Of a stretch of DNA of 64,000 nt, positions 43,795 through 52,967 are shown in pieces. The stretch is from Phycisphaeraceae bacterium (GTDB lineage: Bacteria; Planctomycetota; Phycisphaerae; Phycisphaerales; SM1A02). Position 1 is the first letter of the stretch. Each line of letters begins with the position of its first letter. The position numbers were made by a program, and so were the translations under genes. Location: contig CP054178.1 of NCBI GenBank assembly GCA_015709595.1, positions 1,803,205-1,867,204 of the forward strand, in the 5' to 3' direction. The notes under the pieces are model-generated. The model was given only the letters and a program-made list of their open reading frames with translations, was not told where the DNA came from and did not search any database.

Positions 43795-45381
43795 ATGATC
43801 GCCCGCGTCGAGAGTTTCGTGCTTCAGGGGATCGACGCTGTCCCCTGCGAGCTGGAAGTGGACCTGAGCCCGGTTGGGCTGCCCAAGCAGACCATCGTGG
43901 GTCTGCCTGATGCGGCGGTACGTGAGTCGATCGAGCGAGTCCGCACCGCCCTGATGAACTCCGGCTACCGGTTCCCGCTGACGCGGATGACCATTAACCT
44001 GGCCCCGGCGGACCTGCGCAAGGAAGGCCCGGTCTACGACCTGCCCATCTCGCTGGCGATTCTGGCGGCGGAGGGAACCATCGCCCCGCTGGATGACGCC
44101 AGGCCGGGGCTGAGCGATTTCCTGATCGCGGGGGAGCTGGCGCTCGATGGTCGGGTCAGGCCGGTCAACGGGGTGATCTCGCTGGCCATTCTTGCCCGTC
44201 AGATGGGGAAGCGAGGCGTGGTCGTGCCCGCCGAAAACGCCAGCGAGGCGGCGGCGGTGGACTCGCTCGAAGTCATCCCCGTGCGCACGCTTGGGGAAGT
44301 GGTGGGTTTCCTCAATGGAACGCTGGAGGTCGAGCGGGTCAGGCCCGTGGACGCCGAGCGAGAAATCCTCGACACCCCGCCGGAAATCGACTTCGGCGAG
44401 ATTCGCGGGCAGGAGGCGGCCAAGCGGGCCATGACCATCGCCGCGGCGGGTGGGCACAACATCCTGATGATCGGCCCGGCGGGCACGGGCAAGACGATGA
44501 TGGCCAAGGCGCTGCCGGGCATCATGCCCCCGCTGACGCGGGATGAGGCGCTCGAGGTGACGCGGATCTACTCCAGCGTGGGCATGGTGCCGCGCGGCGC
44601 CTCGCTGATGACCCGCCGACCCGTGCGCATGCCGCACCACACGGCGAGTGGTCCGGCGATCGTGGGCGGCGGCCCGATTCCACGTCCCGGCGACGTGTCG
44701 CTGGCTCACCGCGGGGTGCTGTTTCTCGACGAGTTGCCGGAGTTCAACCGGGCGGTCCTCGAAAACCTGCGCGAGCCGCTCGAGGACGGCGCCATCACCA
44801 TCGCCCGGGCGCAGGGATCGGTGAAGTTCCCCGCCCGGTTCATGCTGGTGGGGGCGATGAACCCATCGCCCAAGGGCGACTTCGCCCGCAACGAGCATGA
44901 CCAGCGCTCGATGGACCGTTACCTGTCACGGCTGTCCGGCCCGCTCATCGACCGTATCGACCTCCACGTGGAAGTCCCCGCCGTGCCTTTCCAGCAGCTG
45001 ACGGGTCAGGCCCGGGGCACCGACACCGCGACGATGCGGGCCCGCGTGGAGCGATGCCGGGCAGTTCAGCACGAGCGGAACCGAGGCGACGGCAGAGGTC
45101 AGAAGGCAGAGATCAGGGGTGTGGCGGCGGGGAGCGGGCGTGGACGACCTCTGCTCAACTCCGAACTGCGGGGCAAGGCGCTGGACCGCGTGGCGCCGCT
45201 CGACGAGGCGAGCAAGTCGCTGCTGGAGCAGGCCATGCGGGAGATGGGCCTGAGCGCGCGGGCCTACGACAAGATCCGTCGCGTGGCGCGCACCATCGCC
45301 GATCTGGAGGAATCGCCGGGCGTCCAGATGGCCCACGTGTCCGAGGCGGTGCAGTACCGTCTGCTCGACCGGATGCGGTAG
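43795..45381 (+). CDS. comM: ComM/YifB-family Mg-chelatase-like AAA ATPase
   Basis: The 528-residue protein resembles ComM, a hexameric helicase that promotes branch migration in natural transformation. It has an N-terminal ChlI/Lon-like domain (GLPDAAVRESIERVRTAL, PADLRKEGPVYDLPI). The AAA+ core has Walker A GPAGTGKTMMAKALPG, Walker B VLFLDELPEF, NPSPKGDF and sensor-like RIDLHVEVP, and the C-terminal Mg_chelatase_C segment has GLSARAYDKIRRVARTIAD. A stretch at about 427-450 (HERNRGDGRGQKAEIRGV) breaks the alignment and stems from repeat-like DNA at 45092-45120. ATG 43795 was chosen since the standard N-terminus MIARVESF begins there. Confidence 0.92.
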   Translation: MIARVESFVLQGIDAVPCELEVDLSPVGLPKQTIVGLPDAAVRESIERVRTALMNSGYRFPLTRMTINLAPADLRKEGPVYDLPISLAILAAEGTIAPLDDARPGLSDFLIAGELALDGRVRPVNGVISLAILARQMGKRGVVVPAENASEAAAVDSLEVIPVRTLGEVVGFLNGTLEVERVRPVDAEREILDTPPEIDFGEIRGQEAAKRAMTIAAAGGHNILMIGPAGTGKTMMAKALPGIMPPLTRDEALEVTRIYSSVGMVPRGASLMTRRPVRMPHHTASGPAIVGGGPIPRPGDVSLAHRGVLFLDELPEFNRAVLENLREPLEDGAITIARAQGSVKFPARFMLVGAMNPSPKGDFARNEHDQRSMDRYLSRLSGPLIDRIDLHVEVPAVPFQQLTGQARGTDTATMRARVERCRAVQHERNRGDGRGQKAEIRGVAAGSGRGRPLLNSELRGKALDRVAPLDEASKSLLEQAMREMGLSARAYDKIRRVARTIADLEESPGVQMAHVSEAVQYRLLDRMR

Positions 45382-45391
45382 ATCATGCTGC

Positions 45392-46120
45392 TCAGGCGGT
45401 AATGAGCGTGCCGAGCGGCGCGCCCTCGATGACGCGCCGGATGTTGCCGCGCACCTTGAAGTCGAACACCTTCACCGGCAGGCGGTGCTCCATGCACATG
45501 CTCAGGGCGGTCAGGTCCATGACGCGCAGTTTCCGCTCCAGGGCCTCGGAGAAGGTGAGCTTCTCGAATCGGGTGGCGTCGGCGTGGCGCACGGGGTCGC
45601 GGTCGTAGACGCCGTCCACCTTGGTGGCCTTGAGCAGGATGTCCGCGCCCAGTTCCGCTCCGCGCAGGGCCGCGCAGGTGTCGGTGGTGAAGAACGGGTT
45701 GCCGGTGCCCGCCGCCAGGATGACCACGCGGCCCTTCTCCAGGTGACGCAAGGCGCGCCCCCGGATGAACGGCTCGGCGACGGCGGTCAGGTTGATCGCC
45801 GAGAGCACGCGGGCGGGCTGGCCGATCGTCTCCAGCGCTTCCTTGAGCGCCAGGGCGTTGATCACCGTGCCCAGCATGCCCATGTAGTCCGCGGTGGCCT
45901 GGGCGACCTGTCCCTTGGCGGCCAGCACTGCGCCGCGGATGATGTTGCCCCCGCCCACCACCACGGCGACCTGCGTGCCGCAGATCGTGGCGTCCTTGAT
46001 CTCCTGCGCCATCAGGGCCAGTTCATCCGGGTCGATCCCGAACTCGCCCTGCTTGGCGAAACTCTCCCCGCTCACCTTGAGCACAACGCGACGGTAATAG
46101 GGCTTGGGTGCGTCCGGCAT
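45392..46120 (-). CDS. pyrH: Uridylate (UMP) kinase
   Basis: PyrH phosphorylates UMP to UDP for pyrimidine nucleotide synthesis. The 242-residue protein has RVVLKVSGESFAKQ, VAVVVGGGNIIRG, ADYMGMLGTVINALAL, VVILAAGTGNPFFTTDTCAALR and LLKATKVDGVYDRDP, all typical. It ends in LGTLITA, like E. coli. ATG 46120 (MPDAPKPYYRR) matches the usual N-terminus; an ATG at 46177 would add 19 residues. It converges with comM, 10 bases apart, and diverges from the VWA gene cluster. Confidence 0.95.
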   Translation of the reverse strand: MPDAPKPYYRRVVLKVSGESFAKQGEFGIDPDELALMAQEIKDATICGTQVAVVVGGGNIIRGAVLAAKGQVAQATADYMGMLGTVINALALKEALETIGQPARVLSAINLTAVAEPFIRGRALRHLEKGRVVILAAGTGNPFFTTDTCAALRGAELGADILLKATKVDGVYDRDPVRHADATRFEKLTFSEALERKLRVMDLTALSMCMEHRLPVKVFDFKVRGNIRRVIEGAPLGTLITA

Positions 46121-46365
46121 GGAGTGGGTCTGTCGCGCGTGGGGGTGGGAAGGAATGGTCGGCGTGACGGATGACATGACGATTCCCGGGGTCGGTCAGG
46201 CAACCGAGTCCGTCGAACCGCCGTACGGGCTCATTGGACCGGCGGGAAAGTGTAGGGTCAAGGGGCCAGCGGCGCAAGGCCGATGGTTGTGGCGGCTATA
46301 TGATGCGGTGCCGGGTCGGAGACAGACCCGGCCTGACAGCGCCCGACGCCTTCCGCGGATTCGCC

Positions 46366-47346
46366 ATGAGCCGAACGTTCACCCAGCCCGCGCCGCTCGT
46401 GCGACCATCCCGACAGGCGATGGAAGCGCGCCTGGCGGAGCTGGAAGCCGAACGCGAGGCGCTGGCGAAGCAGAAGCGGCGCAACATCCTGTTCATGGGC
46501 GCGGCCATCTCGCTCATGGTCCACCTGGCCATCCTGCTCTACCTGGAGACGGTCAAGCGGCTGGGACCGGGAGGCGACGGACCGGGCGAGGTGATCGTCG
46601 AGTTCGCCGTGCTCCCCCAGCAGGATCTGTCGGAGCTTGAACTGGTCGAAATCCAGGACTCAGACGCCAGCTCCGACCTGAACCTGGAGGAAGCCGACCC
46701 CGCGCTGGAACTGGACGTGAAGCCCCCCGCCGCGGAGCTGCTGGCGCTCAACGACGGGTCGATGCCCTCGCTGGGCGCGGGCGGGTCGAGTTCGGGCGAC
46801 ATGTCGATGGGCGGCGGCGGCGCCGGGGCGAGCTTCTTCGGCGTCTCGTCCACCGGCCAGCGCTTTCTCTTCATCGTGGACGTATCCGGCTCGATGCAGG
46901 AAGGCAACCGCATTCACGTGGCCATGCGCGAACTGTCGCGGTCGATCTCGGAACTGCCCGACTTCGCGTACTTCTACGTCATCCTGTACAACCACGAGCC
47001 GATCATTCCGCGCTTTCAGAGGGGATGGCAGCGCGCCCGCCCACGCGAGGTGGACGACATGCTCGACTACCTGCGCAACGTCACGCCCGGCGGGGGAACC
47101 GTACCCGTGGGCGCGTTCGCCGCGGCCTTCGCCCTTGACGTGCCCCCGGACGTCATCTTCTTCCTCACCGACGGGCTGATCCCGCAGGAGACGCCCGATC
47201 GGGTCCGCTCGATGAACGCTCGCGGCAAGCGCGTGGTCATCAACACCATCGCCTTCGGCGATCAGTCGTCCGCCGACCTGCTCAAGCGGATTTCGGACGA
47301 ATCCGGCGGGCGATACCGCTTCGTCCCCGTGCGCGGAGGTGGGTGA
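46366..47346 (+). CDS. TonB-like single-span protein with C-terminal von Willebrand A domain
   Basis: The 326-residue protein has a cytoplasmic N-terminus with a short coiled coil (MEARLAELEAEREALAKQK), then one membrane span at about 42-61. The span reads AAISLMVHLAILLYLE; S49xxxH53 is the same Ser-x3-His motif found in the span of TonB and TolA, where it couples to ExbB-ExbD or TolQ-TolR. An acidic and Gly/Ser-rich periplasmic linker follows (about 75-155). The rest is a VWA domain with MIDAS DVSGSMQEG at 172, a Thr in GGGTVPVG and FFLTDGLIP. No TonB C-terminal domain is present. The gene heads a cluster with ExbB and two ExbDs. I infer that it is the force-transmitting arm of that motor, with VWA as output. 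Confidence 0.78.
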   Translation: MSRTFTQPAPLVRPSRQAMEARLAELEAEREALAKQKRRNILFMGAAISLMVHLAILLYLETVKRLGPGGDGPGEVIVEFAVLPQQDLSELELVEIQDSDASSDLNLEEADPALELDVKPPAAELLALNDGSMPSLGAGGSSSGDMSMGGGGAGASFFGVSSTGQRFLFIVDVSGSMQEGNRIHVAMRELSRSISELPDFAYFYVILYNHEPIIPRFQRGWQRARPREVDDMLDYLRNVTPGGGTVPVGAFAAAFALDVPPDVIFFLTDGLIPQETPDRVRSMNARGKRVVINTIAFGDQSSADLLKRISDESGGRYRFVPVRGGG

Positions 47347-47349
47347 CTC

Positions 47350-48558
47350 GTGCGCCTCGTCACGATGGTCATGCTGCTGTTGACGGCGTCTGCGCCAGTG
47401 TTGGCGGCGGGCGGCGGGTCGGCGGCGGGAGGCGCCCGGTGCTCCGTCGTCGGTTGTCAGTTGCTGGCGGGCGTCGTGATTGCAGCCCGCCATCCTCAGC
47501 CCTTGGTCCTCGCCTCTCCCGACGCCGTGTTCCGGCGCGGGTCGGAGTCCACGCTCACCGGCGCGGTGCAGCAGGTGGATGACAACGGCGTGACGATCCG
47601 GAGCGACCTGGGGGCCGTTCACGTCGTCCCGTGGGATCGGGTGCGGCGCGTCGTCACGGACAACCCGGATCGCGATTCGATGATCGCGCGGCACATGGAG
47701 CACGCCGCCGCGCTCTGGCGGGCGCGATCGCGCGTGGAGCGGATGGACGTGACGCTGGCCGAGCCGCTGTTCGAGCGGCTCTTTGAGCAGTATCGCGGGT
47801 CCACGCACGAGACCGCGCTGGTGACGGCGGAAGGGCTGCTGCGTTGCCGCCTGGCGCGCGGGGCGCACACGCTGGCGATCATTCCGGCGCTGGAGGTGAT
47901 GCGCCTGCGCCGCGCCGGGGTGAGGACGGAGTCGTACGCCGCTCTTCCCCCGGTGTACGACGAGGCGATGGGGCTGTGTCCGGCCCTGGCGCCGGTGTGG
48001 TTCGAATCGCCCGCGCTGCGCCGCGTGGAGCAGGAACTGCGCGAGTACGTCGCCCCGGGCGACGAGGTCACCGCGGCGGTCGCCTGGCTCTACGCCGAGT
48101 CGGTGCGCCGGGCCCTGGGCGTCGCGGACGGCCCGCCCCCGCCTGGCGCGTGGCCGGAGGGCGAGGGGGTGCGCCTGCTCATCGACCTGCTGGCCTGCGG
48201 CGAGGCGGATTCCAACCGTCGTGAAAAGGCCCGCGACGACCTGCTGCGCCGGGAATCGTCGCTGCCCGGCTTCGCCCGCGCCTGGGCCCGGTTCCACGTG
48301 GGCTGGTCGCTGCTCCGCGAGTCGGGGGTGGTGCGCCAGCAGCGGGGCATGCTGTCGCTCCTGCACGTGCCGGCGGCGCATGGTTCATCCCAGCCGTACC
48401 TGGCCGGTATCGCCCTGTCGCTGGTGGCCGGCGCGCTGGAGCAGTCCGGTTCGCGCGAGCCCGCCGCCATGCTTCGAGGCGAGCTGGACGCCCGGTTTCC
48501 GTTTCATCCCGTGCGCACGGCCCGGCCCGCGCCGGTGACCGCGCCGCCACGGACGTAA
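47350..48558 (+). CDS. Secreted protein of unknown function in the ExbBD cluster
   Basis: This 402-residue protein begins three bases after the VWA stop with GTG 47350. It has a signal peptide (LVTMVMLLLTASAPVLAAGGG). Next comes a small beta-rich domain (about 70-105, STLTGAVQQVDDNGVTIRSD, then VPWDRVRRVV), which resembles the short Sm-like or SH3-like region seen in many planctomycete exported proteins. A helical region of about 280 residues without recognisable motif follows. The Pro-rich end suggests disorder. By position it is periplasmic and likely to contact the VWA protein or the helical-repeat protein of the cluster. No function can be assigned. Confidence 0.68.
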   Translation: MRLVTMVMLLLTASAPVLAAGGGSAAGGARCSVVGCQLLAGVVIAARHPQPLVLASPDAVFRRGSESTLTGAVQQVDDNGVTIRSDLGAVHVVPWDRVRRVVTDNPDRDSMIARHMEHAAALWRARSRVERMDVTLAEPLFERLFEQYRGSTHETALVTAEGLLRCRLARGAHTLAIIPALEVMRLRRAGVRTESYAALPPVYDEAMGLCPALAPVWFESPALRRVEQELREYVAPGDEVTAAVAWLYAESVRRALGVADGPPPPGAWPEGEGVRLLIDLLACGEADSNRREKARDDLLRRESSLPGFARAWARFHVGWSLLRESGVVRQQRGMLSLLHVPAAHGSSQPYLAGIALSLVAGALEQSGSREPAAMLRGELDARFPFHPVRTARPAPVTAPPRT

Positions 48559-48567
48559 GGAGTTCGG

Positions 48568-49362
48568 ATGACGACGTTTCAACAGGCCGCCCTGCTGCTC
48601 GCCACTCCGTCCGGGGAAGGCGGTGAATCGCTGCTCGATCTCGTTCAGAAGGGTGGGGTGATCGCCTACATCATTCTGGCTCTCAGCGTGGGCGCGCTGG
48701 TGCTGATCATCTTCCACCTGGTGCAGATCCGGCGTGCCGCCCTGCTGCCGCCGGAGCAACTTGACCAGGTGGATCACCTGCTGGCGCGAGGCGACGCCAG
48801 CGCGGCCCTGGCGTACGTCGCCGATCCGGCGAATGACTCGTACTTCGCGCGCATCATGACGGTTGGGCTGACGCGATTCCAGAAATCCGCCTTCGGCGCC
48901 TTCGAGATCAAGAGCGCCATCGAGGAGGCGGGCGAGGAGCAGACCGCTCGCCTGTACCGATCGACCGACGCGCTGCAGGTCATCGGGGCCATCGCGCCGC
49001 TGCTGGGGCTGCTGGGCACGGTGCAGGGCATGGTGGGTGCGTTCTCCACGCTCTCCAAGAGCGCCGCGACCAAGCCCGAGCTCCTCGCCAACGACATCTC
49101 ACTGGCCCTCATCACCACGCTCATGGGGCTGACGCTGGCGATCCCCTGCATCGCGCTCTTCACGTTCTTCCGCAACCGCATCGACGCCTTCGCCGCCGAG
49201 GCCGGGCGCGAGATCGAGCGGATGATCCTGCATCTGGAATCGGCGGCCCCGGCGCCGACCGGGGCCCCGGCCCGTCCGGCGCCCGTGCCGACGGGCGGTC
49301 CGGCGCGGCCCGTGAGGCCCGCCGCGGGTCCGGCGCCCGCGCCCGGAGCGCCAGCGCGATGA
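48568..49362 (+). CDS. ExbB/TolQ/MotA-family proton channel subunit
   Basis: The 264-residue protein has an N-terminal amphipathic part, span 1 (GGVIAYIILALSVGALVLIIFHLV), a cytoplasmic loop, and the hallmark paired spans IAPLLGLLGTVQGMVGAF and ALITTLMGLTLAIPCIALF. Thr residues of the third span are kept, but the Glu that normally precedes it (GIAEALL in E. coli ExbB) corresponds to DISLALI here, a Leu. The C-terminal 45 residues are Pro/Ala repeats. An AAGGAG site precedes ATG 48568, and the stop overlaps the first exbD gene (ATGA). It should pump or conduct protons with the two ExbDs and drive the VWA protein. Confidence 0.88.
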   Translation: MTTFQQAALLLATPSGEGGESLLDLVQKGGVIAYIILALSVGALVLIIFHLVQIRRAALLPPEQLDQVDHLLARGDASAALAYVADPANDSYFARIMTVGLTRFQKSAFGAFEIKSAIEEAGEEQTARLYRSTDALQVIGAIAPLLGLLGTVQGMVGAFSTLSKSAATKPELLANDISLALITTLMGLTLAIPCIALFTFFRNRIDAFAAEAGREIERMILHLESAAPAPTGAPARPAPVPTGGPARPVRPAAGPAPAPGAPAR

Positions 49363-49787
49363 GGTTCTCGCCGCACGGCCATCGTGACCGGGCGCTCCAC
49401 ATCGACCTCACGTCGATGGTGGACGTGGTCTTTCTGCTCATCATCTTCTTCCTCACCACCACGCAGTTCGCGCGCATGACCCGCGCCGATGTGGAGCTGC
49501 CCGTCGAGCCGGGCGAGCAGCAGCCCGAGCCGGACGAGCCGGGCATCGTCATCAACCTGCTGCACGACGGGTCGATCGTGGTGGATGACGAGACGCTCGA
49601 CCTCGAGGGGCTGCGGTCGCTCATCCGCGCCGAGATCACCGGTTCGCAGCGGGGCCGGGCCGACAAGGTGAAACTCATGCTGCGGGCCGACCGTCGCCTG
49701 CCCGCGGCGCGGCTCAACCAGGTGGTGAAACTGCTGCAGGACATGGGCGTCGGACTGGGTCGGTTCGCCACCGAGCAGCCGCGCTAG
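49359..49787 (+). CDS. ExbD/TolR-family protein, first copy
   Basis: The 142-residue protein has the single N-terminal span with the essential proton-carrying Asp22 (IDLTSMVDVVFLLIIFFLTT, corresponding to Asp25 of E. coli ExbD). A periplasmic domain follows with the usual strand-helix pattern (GIVINLLHDGSIVVDDETL, VKLMLRADRRLPAARLNQVV). Overlap with exbB and 9-base spacing to the second exbD indicate a shared message and stoichiometric synthesis. Confidence 0.9.
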   Translation: MRFSPHGHRDRALHIDLTSMVDVVFLLIIFFLTTTQFARMTRADVELPVEPGEQQPEPDEPGIVINLLHDGSIVVDDETLDLEGLRSLIRAEITGSQRGRADKVKLMLRADRRLPAARLNQVVKLLQDMGVGLGRFATEQPR

Positions 49788-49796
49788 GAGTCGATC

Positions 49797-50219
49797 GTGC
49801 GCATCCAGGTCAGGCCATCCCGTCGGCGGCCCACGCTGCTGGTGCTCAACCTCGCCAGCATGATCGACGTGACATTCCTGCTGCTGATCTACTTCATGCT
49901 CACGATGGTGTTCACCAAGCCGGAGGATCGGCTCTCCTCGGCCCTGCGCGCCAAGACCGAGGCCGCCTCGGGAAGCACGAGCGATTTTCAGCCGCAGGTG
50001 GTGGACGTGATCGTGACGGACGGCGCGCCGGCGTACCGGCTGGGGGCTCGGCTCTTCCGCGACAAGGCGTCGCTCACCGCGGCGCTGGAGCCGCTCAACA
50101 AGGCCACGGGGCTGTTCATCAGGGTCAGCAACGAGCCCCCCACGGGGTTCGTGCTGGCCGCGTTCCAGGCCGGGCACGATGCCGGCTTCGAGAAGGTGAC
50201 CTATGTCGCGGTGGAGTGA
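49797..50219 (+). CDS. ExbD/TolR-family protein, second copy
   Basis: The second ExbD, 140 residues, starts with GTG 49797 after a GGAG site. Its span reads LASMIDVTFLLLIYFMLTM with Asp24. The periplasmic domain differs clearly from the first copy (VVDVIVTDGAPAYRLGARLF, LFIRVSNEPPTGFVLAAF), so the two are diverged paralogues rather than a recent duplication. Tandem unlike ExbDs occur in other planctomycete and Myxococcus clusters and may form a heterodimer in the ExbB pore. The next gene overlaps its end by 17 bases. Confidence 0.88.
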   Translation: MRIQVRPSRRRPTLLVLNLASMIDVTFLLLIYFMLTMVFTKPEDRLSSALRAKTEAASGSTSDFQPQVVDVIVTDGAPAYRLGARLFRDKASLTAALEPLNKATGLFIRVSNEPPTGFVLAAFQAGHDAGFEKVTYVAVE

Positions 50220-52857
50220 CAGATCGGCGATCGGCGGCTGGCTGTTGGGTGTTGGCTGCCGACTCGCCGCCGCGCTGTTTCTCTGTCTGACTGCTTCGTC
50301 CGCGCTGGCGGCGCCGGACGACGTGGCGGCGTACCTGGAGCGCCACGGACTCAAGCATCTGCTCGCCCTGCACCTGCGCGAGCGCCTCGACAAGGCGCCC
50401 GCGGAGGAACGCGACGCCGTCGCCGTGCGGCTCGCCGAGCTGTACGCCGAACTGCTGGAGACGACGGATGATGCGGCGGTGCGGCTCGACCTGGAGAACC
50501 GCGCCCGCGAGCTGCTCTCGCTTGTTCCCGCGGAGAGCGCGGATGAACTGCGGCTGTCCCTGCTGCGGGGGGGCTACGTGGCCGCCGAGAAGATCGCCGA
50601 GAACCACCGGCTGCGGCTTTCCACGCCCGAGGACGTGGCCCGCGCGATGGAGATGCTGCGCGACCTCGTCCCCAAGTTCGCCTCGCTGCGATCGGCGCTC
50701 AAGGACAAGCAGGACACCACCGAGCGCCGCCTGCACCGCGCCACCGGCGCGCAGGCCGCCCTGCTGACGCAGGAGCATGACCGGGCGCGTCGTCTGACGG
50801 CGCGATGCACCTTCCTGTCCGCGTGGTCCCACTACTACCTGGCGTGGCTCGAGGGCAAGCCCGATCACGCGCGGCTGGGTTTCGACCTGTTCGCCTCGGT
50901 CATCGACCCCGAACTCAAGCGGTTGACGGTGGAGGACGTGTCGCGCGATCTGCTGGGCGTGGAGCCGATGGCGCGGTCGGTGCTGGGGCTGGCCCTGTGC
51001 CGCTCCATCACGCATGGCCCCGATGAGGCCCTGCGCTGGCTGGCGCTGCTGGAGCAGGAGGCGGCGCACGAGCAGCTGCGTTCCATGGCGCCGGCGTGGC
51101 GTCTGGCCATCCTGCTCGATCACCGCGACTTCCGCCGCGTCCGCCAGTTGCTGGAGATGGAGCGCACCGAGGGGCGCGAGATGCCGCTGGTGTGGGTGCG
51201 TCTGGCGGCGGCGCACGGGCTTGAGAATGCGTCGCGCGATCCCGAGGCCGCCGATCTGGCGAGGCAGTCGATCGCCGAACTGGCGGCGCGGGGCGAACTG
51301 CAGCAGGTGCTGGACCTGGCCGACCGGTACGGGGTGGATTCGATGGGCGACGCCGGGTTCGCCATCCTCTACGTGCGCGGCGCCCGCGCCTACAAGCAGG
51401 CCCGCGACCTGCACGGCGACGAATCCCCCACCTCGCGTTCCGACGTGGTCGCTCTCTACGCCCAGGCGTCGGGCCTGCTGCAGGACGCCCAGCGCCAGCC
51501 GGACGCCTCGCGTTTTCCCGTGGCCGCGGCGGGAGCGCAGTCGCTCATCGGCTGGTGCCTGTATTTCCAGGGTCGATTCCTCGACGCGCGACAGGCGTTC
51601 GAGCACGCGGCGGGACTGCTCCCGCCGGCGGAGGCCGCCGAGGCGCTGTGGATGGCCATTGTGTCGCTGGATCGCGTGGTGCGGGCCAGGCCCAACGCCG
51701 CGCTCGAGGCCGACCTGCAGGGCATGATCAAGGCGTTCCGCGAGCGGTTTCCCTCCAGCGAGTACACGCCCCGGCTGGTGCTGCGCGGGGCGGACGTGAC
51801 GCAGGGCGAGCCCACGCCCGAACTGGTGGCGGAACTGCTGGCGATTCCACCAGGCAGTCCGGATTACGACGCCGCCCGACGTCGCGCCGAGCAGATGCTG
51901 TACACGCTCTATCAGTCCGCCGCGGGCGATCGTCGCGTGGAGTGGGCCGATCGGTACCTGCAGGCGGCGCTGCCGATGCTGCTGGCGGTTTCGCCCGACG
52001 CGCTGCGCGAGGGGCTCGAAGCGTCCGAGCCGTTCCTGGTGCGATCCCGGCGCGTGCTGGAGGTGTCGCTGGCGCCGGGCGTCGAGCAGCCCCGCGTCGC
52101 CGAGGCGATGCTGGCCCGCCTGGATGAACTGGCCGCCGCAGGCGCGATCGACGTGTCGCCCGTGCAGGATGAGCTGGAGTACCGTCGTCTCCGCGTAGCC
52201 ATGCTCAGCGGGCTGATCGACCCGGCGCGGGCCATCGCCGAGCGTCTCTGGTCGCGCGACGAGGATTCCCCGTGGGCGCAGTCGGCGGCGCGGGCCATGT
52301 TCAAGCACGCGGTGGACACGTGGCGGTCCATCCCGCCCGCCTTGCTGGCGAGCGATCCCCAGGCGCCCGGAGTCCTGATCCAGGTGGTCACGTGGGGCGG
52401 CCGCGCCCTGCACGAGTACGAGGATCGCGCCAACGCGCTGGACGATCCGTCGGTGCTCAGCGCCTACGCCGTGGTGGCCGAGGCGGCCCACGCGCTGTGG
52501 GATCTCACGCAGGAGAAGCAGCAGGGTGAGCGGGCGCTCTTCCTGTACGAGAAAGTGCTGGAGGCGAAGCCCACCAGCGCGGCGTTCCTTCGCGCCGTGG
52601 GCGTGCTGGCCGAGTCGTTCGGCAAGCCGGAGCGGTCCATCGAGTGCTGGCGTCGTCTGTCCGTGGGACTGCCGCCTGATACCGATGGCTGGTACGAGGC
52701 CAAGTATCACCTGATCCGTCTGCTGTCGTCCTCGGATCCGGCGCGCGCCCGCGAGGTCATGGATCAGCACAAGGCGCTCTATCCTGAGTACGGACCGGCC
52801 CCGTGGCGCCAGCGGATGGAGGAACTCGATCGGCGGCTTCGCGGGGACGAGGAATGA
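50203..52857 (+). CDS. Large exported helical-repeat (TPR-like) protein in the ExbBD cluster
   Basis: The 884-residue precursor has a signal peptide (GVGCRLAAALFLCLTASSALAA). It is almost entirely alpha-helical, with TPR-like segments such as AQSLIGWCLYFQGRFLDARQAFEHAAGLLP and ERALFLYEKVLEAKPTSAAFLRAVGVLAESFGKPERSIECWRRL. TPR superhelices bind proteins, so this is a plausible periplasmic scaffold for the cluster. ATG 50203 lies inside the second exbD gene; the first dozen residues come from repeat-like DNA common in this genome. No enzymatic motif is visible. Confidence 0.75.
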   Translation: MSRWSDRSAIGGWLLGVGCRLAAALFLCLTASSALAAPDDVAAYLERHGLKHLLALHLRERLDKAPAEERDAVAVRLAELYAELLETTDDAAVRLDLENRARELLSLVPAESADELRLSLLRGGYVAAEKIAENHRLRLSTPEDVARAMEMLRDLVPKFASLRSALKDKQDTTERRLHRATGAQAALLTQEHDRARRLTARCTFLSAWSHYYLAWLEGKPDHARLGFDLFASVIDPELKRLTVEDVSRDLLGVEPMARSVLGLALCRSITHGPDEALRWLALLEQEAAHEQLRSMAPAWRLAILLDHRDFRRVRQLLEMERTEGREMPLVWVRLAAAHGLENASRDPEAADLARQSIAELAARGELQQVLDLADRYGVDSMGDAGFAILYVRGARAYKQARDLHGDESPTSRSDVVALYAQASGLLQDAQRQPDASRFPVAAAGAQSLIGWCLYFQGRFLDARQAFEHAAGLLPPAEAAEALWMAIVSLDRVVRARPNAALEADLQGMIKAFRERFPSSEYTPRLVLRGADVTQGEPTPELVAELLAIPPGSPDYDAARRRAEQMLYTLYQSAAGDRRVEWADRYLQAALPMLLAVSPDALREGLEASEPFLVRSRRVLEVSLAPGVEQPRVAEAMLARLDELAAAGAIDVSPVQDELEYRRLRVAMLSGLIDPARAIAERLWSRDEDSPWAQSAARAMFKHAVDTWRSIPPALLASDPQAPGVLIQVVTWGGRALHEYEDRANALDDPSVLSAYAVVAEAAHALWDLTQEKQQGERALFLYEKVLEAKPTSAAFLRAVGVLAESFGKPERSIECWRRLSVGLPPDTDGWYEAKYHLIRLLSSSDPARAREVMDQHKALYPEYGPAPWRQRMEELDRRLRGDEE

Positions 52858-52967
52858 ACGTGAGGACCGAGTGACGCCTTCGCGCGTCGGGCGGTCCGAA
52901 CCCGCCAGGCCCGCCAGTCAAGCCATCCCCGGAACCGATCACCGAGAACCGTCAACCTGCCACTCCC

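Noticed and set aside
50125-52770. 881-codon open frame on the minus strand
   Set aside because: It is antisense to the helical-repeat gene, which has a signal peptide and overlaps its operon neighbour.
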